From JANNMJ01 sp031425525 (GTDB lineage Bacteria; Bacteroidota; Bacteroidia; Cytophagales; Hymenobacteraceae): 64,000 nucleotides of DNA. Numbering within the stretch: the first letter of the stretch is position 1; every line of letters starts with the position of its first letter. A model generated the notes under the pieces. The model worked only from the letters and a program-made list of their open reading frames with translations, was not told the origin of the DNA and searched no databases. This document shows, in pieces, positions 17,388-24,822 of this stretch. The stretch lies in assembly GCA_031425525.1 (NCBI GenBank), contig JANPJM010000044.1, forward strand, positions 53,417-117,416, written 5' to 3'. The position numbers and the translations under genes were made by a program.

Positions 17388-19433
17388 ATGAAGGAAGCCA
17401 CCGAGGCCGTAGAAAAGGCCGTTTCGCTCACCGATTACGGCGCCGACAATATTCAGGTACTCGAAGGGCTCGAAGCCGTTCGGAAACGCCCGTCGATGTA
17501 CATCGGCGATACCAGTGTCAAAGGGTTGCACCACTTGGTGTGGGAGGTCGTCGATAACTCCATCGATGAAGCTCTCGCCGGGTACTGTACCCTCGTTACG
17601 GTGACGATTCACGAGGGCAACGCCGTCTCCGTCCGCGACGATGGTCGGGGGATTCCCGTGGGAATCAACACCAAATTCGGCAAATCGGCGCTCGAAATCG
17701 CGCTGACCGTGCTGCACGCGGGCGGTAAGTTCGACAAGAACACCTACAAAACGTCCGGCGGACTGCACGGCGTGGGCGTGAGCTGCGTGAACGCGCTCAG
17801 CACGCACACCCACGTAACCGTGCGCCGCGATGGCGGCACGTTCGAGCAGGAGTACACCATTGGGGTGCCGCAGTACGATGTGCGCCGCATCGGCGATTCC
17901 ACGCCCGCCGAGCGCGGCACGACGGTCTGGTTTCAGCCCGACCCCACGATCTTCGACGAAACCCTCGTCTACGAGTACGACCGCATTGCGCGGCGGCTGC
18001 GCGAGCTGGCGTACCTCAACCGGGGCATCCGCATCGACCTGCGCGACGAGCGCGCGTCGGAAGCCGGAACGGACGGCGAAGTGAAGGCCGAAACCTTCTA
18101 TTCGGAAGGCGGCCTGGCCGAGTACGTGCGCTACCTCGACGATTCGCGCGTGGTATTGATGCACCACCCGGTGTACGTCAAGCACGACCCGCAAATCGAC
18201 CCCAAAGACCCCGATAAAGAGTTGGTGCCGGTCGAAGTGGCGTTTCAGTACAACGATTCGTACCAGGAACACATCTTTTCGTACGTCAACAACATCAACA
18301 CCGGCGAGGGCGGCACGCACGTCTCGGGCTTCCGGTCGGCGATTACGCGGGTGCTGAAAAACTACGCCGAGAAGAGCGGCGAAGTAGCCAAGGCGAAGGT
18401 TGAAATCACCGGCGACGACTTCCGCGAGGGCCTCACGGCCATCATCTCGGTGAAAGTGGCCGAGCCGAAATTCGAGGGGCAGACCAAGAGCAAACTCGGC
18501 AATACGAACGTCGGCGGCATCGTGAATACGGTCGTCGGCGACATCCTGATGCAGTATCTGGAGGAAAACCCGAAGGAAGCGAAGGTGATCGTGGATAAGG
18601 TGATTCTGGCCGCTAAGGCTCGCATCGCCGCCCGCAAAGCCCGCGAAATGGTGCAGCGCAAGGGCGTACTGAGCGGCAACTCGCTGCCCGGCAAGCTCGC
18701 CGACTGCTCCGAAACCGACCCCGCCATCTGCGAGCTGTACCTGGTGGAAGGCGACTCGGCCGGCGGCACCGCCAAGCAGGGCCGCAGCCGCGCGTTTCAG
18801 GCCATTCTGCCGTTGCGCGGCAAGATTCTGAACGTGGAGAAGGCGCAGGAACACCGCATTCTGGAGAATGAGGAAATTCGGAATATGATTACGGCCCTCG
18901 GCGTGCTGTTCCGCGATAAGAAGAGTCTGCAGACCTCGACCGACGAGGATGGTGAGGAGCAGGGGCCGCTGGATTTCAGCAAGCTCCGCTACCACAAGAT
19001 CATCATCATGACCGACGCCGACATCGACGGCTCGCACATCCGGACGCTGATTCTCACGTTCTTCTTCCGGTATATGCGGTATCTCGTCGATAACGGCTAC
19101 ATCTATATCGCGCAGCCGCCGCTGTACCTCGTGAAAAAGGGCAAGGAGGAACGGTATTGCTGGACCGAAGACGACCGCCTCCGCGCCATTGAGGAGATTG
19201 GCCGGGGCAAGCCCGAAACCGTGGGCGTGCAGCGCTACAAGGGCCTCGGCGAGATGAACGCCGAGCAATTGTGGGAAACCACGATGCAACCCTCCACCCG
19301 CACCCTCAAGCAGGTGAACGTCGATTCAGCCGCTGAAGCCGACCACCTCTTCTCGATGCTGATGGGCGACGAAGTGCCGCCGCGCCGCGCGTTCATCGAG
19401 AAAAACGCCAAGTACGCGAAGGTGGACGTGTAG
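17388..19433 (+). CDS. gyrB: DNA gyrase subunit B
   Basis: 681 residues with the full type IIA topoisomerase B layout: GHKL ATPase (RKRPSMYIGDTSVKGLHHLV, EVVDNSIDEALAGY), transducer domain, TOPRIM domain with EGDSAGGTAKQGR (about residue 454) and DADIDGSHIRTLIL (about 543), and the C-terminal GyrA-binding tail ending near QRYKGLGEMN and later motifs. Together with GyrA it introduces negative supercoils using ATP. The length and the conserved QRYKGLGEMNAEQLWETTM motif favour GyrB over ParE, though the two are close. The ATG at 17388 gives the expected N-terminus. It is transcribed divergently from the giant surface gene. Confidence 0.95.
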   Translation: MKEATEAVEKAVSLTDYGADNIQVLEGLEAVRKRPSMYIGDTSVKGLHHLVWEVVDNSIDEALAGYCTLVTVTIHEGNAVSVRDDGRGIPVGINTKFGKSALEIALTVLHAGGKFDKNTYKTSGGLHGVGVSCVNALSTHTHVTVRRDGGTFEQEYTIGVPQYDVRRIGDSTPAERGTTVWFQPDPTIFDETLVYEYDRIARRLRELAYLNRGIRIDLRDERASEAGTDGEVKAETFYSEGGLAEYVRYLDDSRVVLMHHPVYVKHDPQIDPKDPDKELVPVEVAFQYNDSYQEHIFSYVNNINTGEGGTHVSGFRSAITRVLKNYAEKSGEVAKAKVEITGDDFREGLTAIISVKVAEPKFEGQTKSKLGNTNVGGIVNTVVGDILMQYLEENPKEAKVIVDKVILAAKARIAARKAREMVQRKGVLSGNSLPGKLADCSETDPAICELYLVEGDSAGGTAKQGRSRAFQAILPLRGKILNVEKAQEHRILENEEIRNMITALGVLFRDKKSLQTSTDEDGEEQGPLDFSKLRYHKIIIMTDADIDGSHIRTLILTFFFRYMRYLVDNGYIYIAQPPLYLVKKGKEERYCWTEDDRLRAIEEIGRGKPETVGVQRYKGLGEMNAEQLWETTMQPSTRTLKQVNVDSAAEADHLFSMLMGDEVPPRRAFIEKNAKYAKVDV

Positions 19434-19470
19434 GTGGGTAGTGTTTAGGGTATAGGCTTTAGTGTTTAGA

Positions 19471-19515
19471 CGACCCCCGGCTGTGCTGCGATTCTCGCGG
19501 CGTGGCCGGGGGTCG
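19471..19515 (+). terminator. Terminator-like hairpin after gyrB
   Basis: CGACCCCCGGC (19471-19481) pairs perfectly with GCCGGGGGTCG (19505-19515), 37 bases past the gyrB stop. A good T run is absent. Confidence 0.5.
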
Positions 19516-19528
19516 ACATTTAGTAAAA

Positions 19529-19831
19529 ATGGAGAATACATCCTTCAGTTTACCGCCAGAAATTCAGCAAGAAGCTGGGGCGCTATTGCTGGTGCTGCTA
19601 GACCTTGGGTGCAGATTCACTCAGGCAGAAGTCTCGGATAGCTTCGGTGACTGGTACTTTGATGCCTGGTCAGCTAACAGGAGCTTCAGAATTGTAAAAG
19701 ACCGGGGCTTGTATGCATTCTATGACCTTTCTGGTGACGGTGATAGTGAGGTAGAGAAACGAGCGTTTGGTAGTTTCGGCGACTTCGCCCCATTGGTTAT
19801 CGAATGGGTGCAGAAGCAGATTTTGGCCTAA
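19529..19831 (+). CDS. Small protein of unknown function
   Basis: 100 residues, starting at the ATG at 19529. The N-terminus (MENTSFSLPPEIQQEAGALL) is followed by a helix with a single Cys, then aromatic-rich segments (FGDWYFDAWSANRSF) and an acidic loop (LSGDGDSEVE). There is no signal peptide or membrane span. Codon use and base composition are visibly less GC-rich than in gyrB, which suggests later acquisition. The downstream gene starts shortly after or overlaps slightly. I do not recognise the family; an immunity-type or regulatory role would be a guess. Confidence 0.55.
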   Translation: MENTSFSLPPEIQQEAGALLLVLLDLGCRFTQAEVSDSFGDWYFDAWSANRSFRIVKDRGLYAFYDLSGDGDSEVEKRAFGSFGDFAPLVIEWVQKQILA

Positions 19832-19890
19832 CAGACGATACTTTTGGGCAGCGGCCGGCGGGGGGCATTCCCGGTGGCTCGCCGTTGCCG

Positions 19891-21198
19891 ATGGAAGAAA
19901 CGCCCGCCCCCGGTCGTTTTGCGGAAAAAATTTCGCCCGATATGTTGATGACGCTCCGGACGCTGCTGGTGGTTGGCGGCATGTCGGCGCGGGCGCTGTG
20001 GCGGCGTGAGCCGAACGTAGTCCCGCAGTTGCGGCCGCTGGTGGCGGCGCTGCAGGAGCTGACCGGGCTGACGGCCGCCGACGGCGAGGCGTTGCGCGCG
20101 TGCAGCAAGTCGGCGGACGACACGGCCCGCGAGGCTTTGCTGCGCCCCGGTCGTTTCTACCTGTTCATCGCGGTGGGGTTGGCGGCGTACGAGTCGGCGC
20201 TGGTGGGTAGCCCGTTGCTGCCGCTGCCCTCCGGCGATGACCCGATGGGGCTGGCGCACGAGATGGCCGAGCAGGTGTACGCGATGATCGAAAACAACCC
20301 GAGCGGCGAAGTAACTGATCTGCCGGTCGATTTCGACCCGTTCGCCCACGGCCACGACCCTTTCGAGAGTGCCGCAGCGGCGGCGGATGCGGCGGCGGCG
20401 GCCGCTGCCGGCGGCGATGACACGGCCGACGCGGCCGGCAGCGCGCTGGTGCAGATGTACCCGGTAGAGGAGCTGCGCCTGATCCGCTGGCAGCTCGGTA
20501 CCCTTTTCGCGCACCACGCCCCGGCGTTGCGGGAGGTGGTGCTGGCCGATTGCGCGATCTACGCGCCCGACGACGCCGAGACCCCCGACCAAGCCGATGA
20601 CCCGGCGTACCACGACTTCTACCACGAGCGGTGGCTGAGCATCACCGTCAGCTTCACGCTGCGGGCGCTGGCCACGGCCAGTCTGGTGACCAGTGCGTAC
20701 TGGTTCCTGAGCGCGGCGGTGCCGTTTGCGCGCGCGGCGGCGGGGTTGCGCTGGCTGTGCCGCCGCGAGGCCACGGTGGCCCTGACGAAGCGGCTGCTGG
20801 CGCTCGAATTCGGCAACGAGGACGAAGACGGGGAGCCGGAAGTGGAAGTGGAGCTGTCGCTGGCGGAGATGCTGACGCTGTATCAGGCGCAGGAGAGCGT
20901 GGCGCTGGCCGTGCTCAACGACGAGATACTCGCTGCGGTCAGCGCGGTGAGCCCCTTCGAAGCATCCGATGCCGATTTCAGTGAGTCATCGGGCGGGCTG
21001 GTGCGCCACCACACCGAGTGGCTGCGGCACGAGCTGGAGGTAAGCTCCGATATGGGTAAGCTCTTCATGCGCAACGTGCCCTTGTTCGCGGCGCTGCTGG
21101 CGGAACACCTCACCGACGACGATGCCGCCGAGTTTGCCAAAGCCCGCACCGAAGTAATGGCCCTGGTCGAGTTGGCGACCTCGTCGGGGGCGGTGTAA
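19891..21198 (+). CDS. Ala-rich protein of unknown function
   Basis: 435 residues from the ATG at 19891; an in-frame ATG at 19804 would overlap the previous gene and adds a low-complexity Gly-rich leader. The protein is largely helical: an N-terminal helical bundle (MLMTLRTLLVVGGMSARALW...), an Ala/Asp low-complexity linker at about residues 155-190 (AAAAADAAAAAAAGGDD), and a C-terminal helical domain with an acidic stretch (FGNEDEDGEPEVEVELSLAE). One hydrophobic segment (LATASLVTSAYWFLSAAVPF) may be a buried or amphipathic helix. No signal peptide. I do not recognise the family. It ends 16 bases before a likely defence ATPase, so it may be co-transcribed with it. Confidence 0.6.
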   Translation: MEETPAPGRFAEKISPDMLMTLRTLLVVGGMSARALWRREPNVVPQLRPLVAALQELTGLTAADGEALRACSKSADDTAREALLRPGRFYLFIAVGLAAYESALVGSPLLPLPSGDDPMGLAHEMAEQVYAMIENNPSGEVTDLPVDFDPFAHGHDPFESAAAAADAAAAAAAGGDDTADAAGSALVQMYPVEELRLIRWQLGTLFAHHAPALREVVLADCAIYAPDDAETPDQADDPAYHDFYHERWLSITVSFTLRALATASLVTSAYWFLSAAVPFARAAAGLRWLCRREATVALTKRLLALEFGNEDEDGEPEVEVELSLAEMLTLYQAQESVALAVLNDEILAAVSAVSPFEASDADFSESSGGLVRHHTEWLRHELEVSSDMGKLFMRNVPLFAALLAEHLTDDDAAEFAKARTEVMALVELATSSGAV

Positions 21199-21214
21199 GT
21201 GTACTTTCGTACGA

Positions 21215-22492
21215 ATGATAACCCTGATCGAAGCCCGCAACTTTCGCCTGTTGCGCTACATCCGCCAGCCGCTGGACAACTTCCACGTGCTGGTCGGCCC
21301 GAATGCAAGCGGCAAGACGACGTTTCTGGACGTCATCAGCTTCCTGGGCGATATCGTCAGTACCGACATTGACACGGCGATCAGGAAGCGCTCGCCGAAC
21401 TACTATGATTTGACCTTCAATGGTCAGGGGGGCGACATCGAATTAGCGGTTGAGGCAGCGATCCCCGCGGAGATTCGCGCACAGCTATGGAATCCGTCCG
21501 CGGATACTATTCGCTACGAAGTACGGATTGCGTTTGACGCCAAGCGGCAAGAGCATAAGCTGGCCAAGGAGCGGATTTGCCTGTTTGATGCTGCGAAAAT
21601 AAGCGTATCCGACGCGGACGCTACTTCAATCGTTTCACCTCTGCCGGAGACGATTTTCCGTCGGCCTTCTGGCGATGATTCTGAAAGGGGCACCCTGTGG
21701 CGTTATTCTACTGGCGTAGGTTTTCAATCAGAAACACAGTCCACAAAAGGAGCAGAAGCAGCGCAACGCTTGGGCAGTTCGGATTTCCAAGATACCAAGC
21801 GGTCGCTCGTTCATACCCTGGCGGCGCTGTACCGACAGCGGGAGATGCCCGCCACCTTTTGGTTGGTTGAGTTACTCACCAGAAACATCAAGCCGCTGAG
21901 CATCGACGGGCACCGGCTGCGCAACCCCAGCGCGCCGGGGCAGGGAATAGCCTTCCTGCCCGATGGCTCCAACCTGCCGTGGGTAATCGCCGAGTTGCGG
22001 AAGCAGGACGAACGCCGGTTTCAGTACTGGCTCGACCACCTGCGGACCTCCCTGCCGGATATCGCCGATATCCGCACCGTGGAGCGGCCCGAAGACCGGT
22101 TTCGGTACCTTGTTATCCAGTACGCCAGTGGCGCTACCGTGCCGAGTTGGCTGGTGTCGGATGGCACCCTACGGCTGCTGGCACTGACGCTGCCCGCTTA
22201 TCTGATCGGATTTACGGGCATTTACCTGATTGAGGAGCCCGAAAATGGGATTCACCCGACGGCAATGGAGACGATCTACCAGTCGCTCTCGTCGGTGTAC
22301 GATGCGCAGATGCTGCTGGCGACGCATTCGCCGGTGATTTTGGGGCTGGTGAAGCCGCGCGAGGTACTGTGCTTTACCAAAACGGCTGACGGTACCGCTG
22401 CCATCGTTCGGGGCAACGAACACCCGGCTTTGCGCGATTGGAAGGGGAGTATCAGTCTGAGTACCTTATTCGCCAGTGGTGTGCTAGGATGA
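21215..22492 (+). CDS. AAA family ATPase (OLD/RecF-like) of a two-gene defence-type pair
   Basis: 425 residues. Walker A is GPNASGKTT at residues 28-36, right after the N-terminal strand typical of SMC/RecF-like ATPases (MITLIEARNFRLLRYIRQPL). An ABC-type Walker B (IYLIEEPENGIHP, about 337-349) and the LATHSP switch His (about 369) are present. It lacks a fused TOPRIM, so it is not GajA itself. Its stop overlaps the start of the next gene (ATGA). Such ATPases sense invader DNA or repair intermediates and drive a nuclease partner. Spacing, coupling and the partner type point to a defence or DNA-repair module; the trigger is not known. Confidence 0.85.
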   Translation: MITLIEARNFRLLRYIRQPLDNFHVLVGPNASGKTTFLDVISFLGDIVSTDIDTAIRKRSPNYYDLTFNGQGGDIELAVEAAIPAEIRAQLWNPSADTIRYEVRIAFDAKRQEHKLAKERICLFDAAKISVSDADATSIVSPLPETIFRRPSGDDSERGTLWRYSTGVGFQSETQSTKGAEAAQRLGSSDFQDTKRSLVHTLAALYRQREMPATFWLVELLTRNIKPLSIDGHRLRNPSAPGQGIAFLPDGSNLPWVIAELRKQDERRFQYWLDHLRTSLPDIADIRTVERPEDRFRYLVIQYASGATVPSWLVSDGTLRLLALTLPAYLIGFTGIYLIEEPENGIHPTAMETIYQSLSSVYDAQMLLATHSPVILGLVKPREVLCFTKTADGTAAIVRGNEHPALRDWKGSISLSTLFASGVLG

Positions 22493-23121
22493 GAGAGTTG
22501 ATCATACTCGTCGCCGATAAAGATCAGAAGGCGTTGCTTACCGGTTTGATCGAGCAAGCCAGTCGTAAAGAGGGGTGGGGGTGGGCTATACCTGCTGACG
22601 ATATCATTTCCCACGTCAATCACGATAACGGTGTGCGACTGGAGGCCGCTGAGTTTTTGAGAGAATATCAGCGCACGCATCGGCGGGCACTGGTGCTGTT
22701 TGATAGCGAAGGATGCGGCGCCGAAGATAAAACCTCCGACCAGCTAGCGGCGGGTGTGCAGCGACAGCTAATGGTGAGTGGCTGGCCCGAAGACCAATGT
22801 GCGGTAGTCGTGATTTCGCCAGAAGTGGAAAGTTGGCTCTGGGTGGGCGAGACGCATATTCAGGAAGTGATTGGCTGGCGCGGCCCGCATTCGGTGTATG
22901 AGTGGCTACGTCTGCAAACCCCTTTTCTACCTGATTCCACGTCTAACAAGCCCGCCCGACCTAAAGAGGCGTTTCATGCGGCACTGAGGCACGTTCGCTT
23001 GCCACCATCGTCGAGTTTATTTCAGAAGATTGCCGCCCGTGCCAGCTACAAGCGCTGCCACGACCCGGCCTTCATCAAGCTCCTGGCACACCTGCGCCAG
23101 TGGTTCGGCCCGCCTCAATAA
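22489..23121 (+). CDS. TOPRIM-like partner of the AAA ATPase (MAD4/DUF4276-like)
   Basis: 210 residues from the ATG at 22489, overlapping the ATPase stop. Visible motifs: LIILVADKDQ at residues 4-13, ALVLFDSEGCG in the middle, VVVISPEVESWLWVG, and a C-terminal signature SSSLFQKIAARASYKRCHDP...FIKLLAHLRQWF. The ordered acidic strand ends resemble the TOPRIM-related effectors (DUF4276 and methylation-associated defence protein MAD4 types) found beside AAA ATPases; I make this match from memory of the family. The likely role is a nuclease or nucleotide-handling effector held by the ATPase. Catalysis is inferred only. Confidence 0.7.
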   Translation: MRELIILVADKDQKALLTGLIEQASRKEGWGWAIPADDIISHVNHDNGVRLEAAEFLREYQRTHRRALVLFDSEGCGAEDKTSDQLAAGVQRQLMVSGWPEDQCAVVVISPEVESWLWVGETHIQEVIGWRGPHSVYEWLRLQTPFLPDSTSNKPARPKEAFHAALRHVRLPPSSSLFQKIAARASYKRCHDPAFIKLLAHLRQWFGPPQ

Positions 23122-23129
23122 TTCCTACT

Positions 23130-23519
23130 ATGCCCCGTCAACTCATTTCCTCCGGCGCCCCTTGGGAGGCCACCATTGGCTACTCGCGCGCGGTGCGGGT
23201 GGGCCAGGTGGTGGAAGTGGCCGGCACTACCGCCATCCGCGCCGGCGAAGTGGTGGGCGAAGGCGACGCCTACATTCAGACCGTGCGGGCGCTCGAAATC
23301 ATCGGCGAGGCGCTGGCGCAGGCCGGCGCCACCTTCGCCGATGTAGTGCGCACCCGCCTCTACGTTACCCACATCGCCCGCGACCACGAGGCCGTCGGGC
23401 GGGCGCACAGCGAAATATTCGGCCATCTCCGGCCTGCCGCCACGATGGTGGAAGTACAGGCACTCATCGACCCACGTCTGCTGGTCGAGATTGAAGCAAC
23501 TGCGATCATCTCAGCATGA
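23130..23519 (+). CDS. Rid (YjgF/YER057c/UK114) family protein lacking the RidA catalytic Arg
   Basis: 129 residues, one Rid domain covering the whole length (WEATIGYSRAVRVGQVVEVA near the start; VRTRLYVTHIARD; ending LVEIEATAIISA). RidA proteins hydrolyse reactive enamine/imine intermediates through an Arg in the motif RxxVxVxxLP; here the segment is PAATMVEVQALIDPR, without that Arg, so it belongs to a non-deaminase Rid subgroup whose chemistry is less clear. The ATG at 23130 follows the TOPRIM-like gene by 8 bases, and its stop overlaps the methylase start (ATGA). The tight packing suggests one transcript with the defence pair and the methylase. Confidence 0.85.
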   Translation: MPRQLISSGAPWEATIGYSRAVRVGQVVEVAGTTAIRAGEVVGEGDAYIQTVRALEIIGEALAQAGATFADVVRTRLYVTHIARDHEAVGRAHSEIFGHLRPAATMVEVQALIDPRLLVEIEATAIISA

Positions 23520-24508
23520 ACTACATCGGCTCCAAAGTCAGCCTCTTGCCCTTCCTTGAATCGGTCTGGCAGGAAGTAAAAATCGGCGACGAAACCACCT
23601 TCCTCGACCCGTTTGCCGGCACCGGCGCCGTCGGGCGGCGCTTCCGCGAGTTGGGCCTGCGGGTCACGGCCGGCGACTTGCAGCACTATGCTGTGGCGCT
23701 CAACCGGGCGTACGTGGGCTTGGCGCAGGAGCCGCCCACCGCTCGCGCTCGTCTCGCTGAGCTGAATGCGCTGGCACCCGTGGCGGGTGGGTTTCTGCGG
23801 CAGCATTATTCCCCCGTGGGCGGGCGGCTGTACTTCACGGAAGAGACGGCGGCCCGCGCCGATGCTATCCGGCAGCAGATCGGCGCGTGGCGCACGACGG
23901 ACGCCATCGACGAGCCCACGTTTGACTATTTGCTTGCCGCGCTGCTCGAAAACCTCGATGCCGTAGCCAATACGGCCAGCGTATACGGGGCATATTTGAA
24001 AAAATTCAAGGCTTCGGCGCTGAAGCCGTTGGTGCTGAAGCCGTTGGTGCTGCCTAGGGGCGGCCCGGCTGGCCGGGCCGTGCAAGCCGATGCCAACCAG
24101 TTGGTAGCCGGCACGCACACCGATGTGCTCTACCTCGACCCGCCGTACAACCACCGCCAATACGGCGCCAATTACCACGTACTGGAGACGGTAGCCGCCT
24201 ACGATGCGCCCGCCCTGAGCGGCACCACGGGTTTGCGCGTCGGCTACGAACGGTCGGCGTACTGCTCGCGCCCGCAAGTGCGGCGGGCGTTCGCCGAGTT
24301 GATTGGCGCCGCCCAGGCCCGGCATATTCTGGTGAGTTACAACGATGAAGGGTTGCTGCCGCTCGCCGAACTGCAAAGCCTGCTCGGCACGCGCGGCGAG
24401 GTGCGCACCTTTCAGACGGCCTACAACCGCTACAAAGCCGATAATGGCCGCGCCTACACCCGCGAGGCCACCATCGAGTACGTGCATTACGTACGCGTTA
24501 CGCGCTGA
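23516..24508 (+). CDS. D12-class N6-adenine DNA methyltransferase (Dam-like)
   Basis: 330 residues. The N-terminus MNYIGSKVSLLPFLESVW and FLDPFAGTGAVGRRFRELG (SAM-binding motif I, about residues 31-45) precede the catalytic DPPY at 208-211 in LYLDPPYNHRQYG. This is the alpha-type order of Dam/D12 methylases. It transfers a methyl group from SAM to adenine N6 in a short DNA site; the site cannot be told from sequence. No restriction endonuclease gene is adjacent; instead it directly follows the ATPase/TOPRIM-like pair and the Rid gene, overlapping the latter by 4 bases. It could mark self DNA for that system or be an orphan methylase. Confidence 0.9.
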   Translation: MNYIGSKVSLLPFLESVWQEVKIGDETTFLDPFAGTGAVGRRFRELGLRVTAGDLQHYAVALNRAYVGLAQEPPTARARLAELNALAPVAGGFLRQHYSPVGGRLYFTEETAARADAIRQQIGAWRTTDAIDEPTFDYLLAALLENLDAVANTASVYGAYLKKFKASALKPLVLKPLVLPRGGPAGRAVQADANQLVAGTHTDVLYLDPPYNHRQYGANYHVLETVAAYDAPALSGTTGLRVGYERSAYCSRPQVRRAFAELIGAAQARHILVSYNDEGLLPLAELQSLLGTRGEVRTFQTAYNRYKADNGRAYTREATIEYVHYVRVTR

Positions 24509-24609
24509 ATCGGGCGGGGCTTGCGCGGTTGGGGGTGTTTGGCCGTAATTTGTGAGGGTTGGCGGCAAAGTCACGCACCGATCAAGCCGCCGATCAGCAG
24601 AAACCCAGC

Positions 24610-24752
24610 ATTTGTCATTGCGAGGAGGCTTTGCGGTTGCGAGCGAAGCGCGGCAAAGAAATCCTCGTTTGCTCAGAATTGTAGCTGAGCAAACGCGCTG
24701 AACATTCGCGCCGAGCAAACGAAGATTGCTTCGTTCCTCGCAATGACAAATG
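24610..24752. repeat. Dispersed palindromic element, copy 2
   Basis: It begins ATTTGTCATTGCGAGGAGGC and ends with the inverted form (TTCCTCGCAATGACAAAT); the interior holds CCTCGTTTGCTCAG and the mirrored GAGCAAACGAAGATTGC. It has the same family and end sequences as 9938-10160 and 46459-46601. It lies between the methylase and ppk1. Confidence 0.85.
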
Positions 24753-24822
24753 CTTGATTTTCTGCGAGTGCTGCGTCACTGCTCACTTGTTACTCGAAAC
24801 TCCTCACTCGAAACTCAACTCT

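Noticed and set aside
17376..19289. Long minus-strand open frame antisense to gyrB
   Set aside because: gyrB is certain from its motifs; the antisense frame is an effect of high GC content and codon bias.
22438..22489. Earlier in-frame start for the TOPRIM-like gene
   Set aside because: It would overlap the ATPase gene by 55 bases; the ATG at 22489 gives the family N-terminus and the usual ATGA coupling.
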